From: an uncultured Ruminococcus sp.
Lineage (GTDB): Bacteria > Bacillota_A > Clostridia > Oscillospirales > Ruminococcaceae
DNA length: 6,953 nucleotides
Reading direction: 5' to 3'
Assembly (NCBI GenBank): GCA_937880065.1
Contig: CALFMA010000551.1
Coordinates: forward strand, 1-6,953
The position numbers and the translations under genes were made by a program. Shown piece after piece: positions 6,316 through 6,953 of this stretch (its first letter is position 1; every line of letters begins with the position of its first letter). The notes under the pieces are model-generated. The model ran no database searches, was not told the DNA's origin, and saw only the letters and a program-made list of their open reading frames with translations.

Positions 6316-6320
6316 ACAAT

Positions 6321-6797
6321 ATGGACTATACAGAAATGTTCTCTAAAGCGATTGAACTTAAGTCACACTATAGTTTTGATGAGATCAAGAAGTGTATCGA
6401 TGCACATAACGATTTTCATTGTGGTGATTATGATGATTGGGCAGATAATGCTTGGTATTTGCTAACTCCAACATGGGTAGTCAGCTATGATAAGTGTTAT
6501 GGCTATTTATGTGCCGAATATCCAATTGCATTACTTTCGGATTATTGCCCTGAGAAATTAAAGCGTCTGCTCAATGAAAACGGAGTGATATGTACCAAGC
6601 TCGATGAACCTATGAGTTGTGATGAGGTAATCCTTCAACAGTATGTTCACGACATGAAAGTGTTCGATGAAAACTTTGTTGAAAAATGCGAGTACAGCTT
6701 CGATGATGAGCGTTTTTTAAAATTACTTTATAAATTGGAAACAGGTCATAAACAGTATGTTGATTCTAGCTACTTTACAATGAAAGAGATACGCTGA
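6321..6797 (+). CDS. Cysteine-rich cytoplasmic protein of unknown function, 158 residues
   Basis: I do not recognise this family. The protein has no signal peptide or membrane helix and is acidic and aromatic-rich. A helical start (1-30) leads to an Asp/Trp cluster (D-Y-D-D-W-A-D-N-A-W, 36-45), then T-P-T-W-V-V-S-Y-D-K and G-Y-L-C-A-E-Y-P-I-A (about 49-70), and a helical C-terminal half. Eight cysteines (25, 34, 59, 64, 76, 91, 100, 123) are many for its size. C59 and C64 are close, but the spacing does not make a standard zinc finger. The gene is a single transcription unit with its own extended -10 promoter, a GGAGGG site and a downstream terminator. Small stand-alone acidic proteins in accessory regions are often immunity or regulatory proteins, but nothing here proves that, and no partner toxin is next to it. 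The frame is intact and coding-like. Confidence 0.78.
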   Translation: MDYTEMFSKAIELKSHYSFDEIKKCIDAHNDFHCGDYDDWADNAWYLLTPTWVVSYDKCYGYLCAEYPIALLSDYCPEKLKRLLNENGVICTKLDEPMSCDEVILQQYVHDMKVFDENFVEKCEYSFDDERFLKLLYKLETGHKQYVDSSYFTMKEIR

Positions 6798-6840
6798 ATA
6801 GAGTACAACAAACACTTACATAAACTTATACCCTGTACAT

Positions 6841-6871
6841 AGCCATTCGTAAGAAATCACGGATGGCTTTT
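6841..6871 (+). terminator. Rho-independent terminator after the 158-residue gene
   Basis: AGCCATTCGT (6841-6850) pairs with ACGGATGGCT (6859-6868), a 10-bp stem with one T-G wobble and an eight-base loop, followed by TTTT ending at 6871. It lies 43 bases after the stop codon. Confidence 0.8.
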
Positions 6872-6894
6872 CTCATACCCAAAAATAGAAAAAG

Positions 6895-6900
6895 AGGAGG
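6895..6900 (+). promoter_or_regulatory. Consensus ribosome binding site of the right-edge gene
   Basis: AGGAGG lies ten bases before the first ATG (6911) and 13 before the second (6914), which favours the first. I see no clear promoter in the short gap after the terminator. Confidence 0.75.
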
Positions 6901-6910
6901 TAAACCCCAT

Positions 6911-6953
6911 ATGATGCATCTTTTCGTAGGAATGCTCCTCGGCATCCTTGCAG
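6911..6953 (+). CDS. Start of a small hydrophobic protein (partial)
   Basis: Fourteen codons are visible before the window ends: M-M-H-L-F-V-G-M-L-L-G-I-L-A. This is a membrane-segment-like N-terminus with no positive charge in front. The perfect AGGAGG site upstream makes the start credible. Short proteins beginning this way, some annotated DUF3789, are common in conjugative elements of clostridia. That link is only a resemblance over 14 residues, so the function stays open. Confidence 0.55.
   Translation, partial: MMHLFVGMLLGILA

Noticed and set aside
6300..6320. TTG start seven codons before the Cys-rich gene's ATG
   Set aside because: Its codons cover the GGAGGG binding site, and the ATG at 6321 is ideally placed after it.

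Overview
The window reads as an accessory stretch from a low-GC Gram-positive anaerobe, most likely a gut clostridium of the Ruminococcus/Oscillospiraceae kind. The reasons are strong purine-rich ribosome binding sites (GGGAGG, GGAGGG, AGGAGG), AT-rich intergenic DNA, a textbook sigma-A promoter with an extended -10, Gram-positive style lipoprotein signal peptides and hairpin/T-tract terminators. The genus is inferred from style, not from a marker gene.

Layout. (1) 1-716, minus strand: the end of a surface-polysaccharide operon. It holds the C-terminal two thirds of a family 2 glycosyltransferase, then 10 bp later the first 31 codons of another gene that may be a further glycosyltransferase. 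(2) About 690-2408, plus strand: a beta-propeller-like region fused to a HEXXH zinc metallopeptidase. It has no start signal and lacks its 5' end. After its TAA the same frame stays open for another 62 codons. (3) 2433-2469: a bidirectional terminator between convergent genes. (4) 2495-5578, minus strand: a 1027-residue lipoprotein with three diverged copies of one domain, a low-complexity linker and two further C-terminal segments. (5) 5579-5783: an AT-rich divergent intergenic region. (6) 5784-6161, plus strand: a chimeric reading frame made of a lipoprotein signal peptide, a fragment of a YhcG/DUF1016 PD-(D/E)XK nuclease cut at the catalytic lysine, and an unassigned tail. (7) 6200-6797: an excellent promoter and a cysteine-rich 158-residue cytoplasmic protein of unknown function, followed by a terminator. 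(8) From 6911: the start of a small hydrophobic protein that runs off the window.

The genes do not form one pathway. Two themes stand out. One is secreted, membrane-anchored proteins: the large lipoprotein, the signal peptide of the chimera and probably the original form of the peptidase. The other is breakage: the glycosyltransferase and the peptidase are both decapitated at the same point near 700, the peptidase has an in-frame stop followed by more coding-like sequence, and the nuclease is a fragment. This fits a recombination hot spot or gene-remnant zone. A chimeric assembly join near 700 is a real alternative and should be excluded first. I found no tRNA, rRNA, CRISPR array, transposase or complete mobile element.
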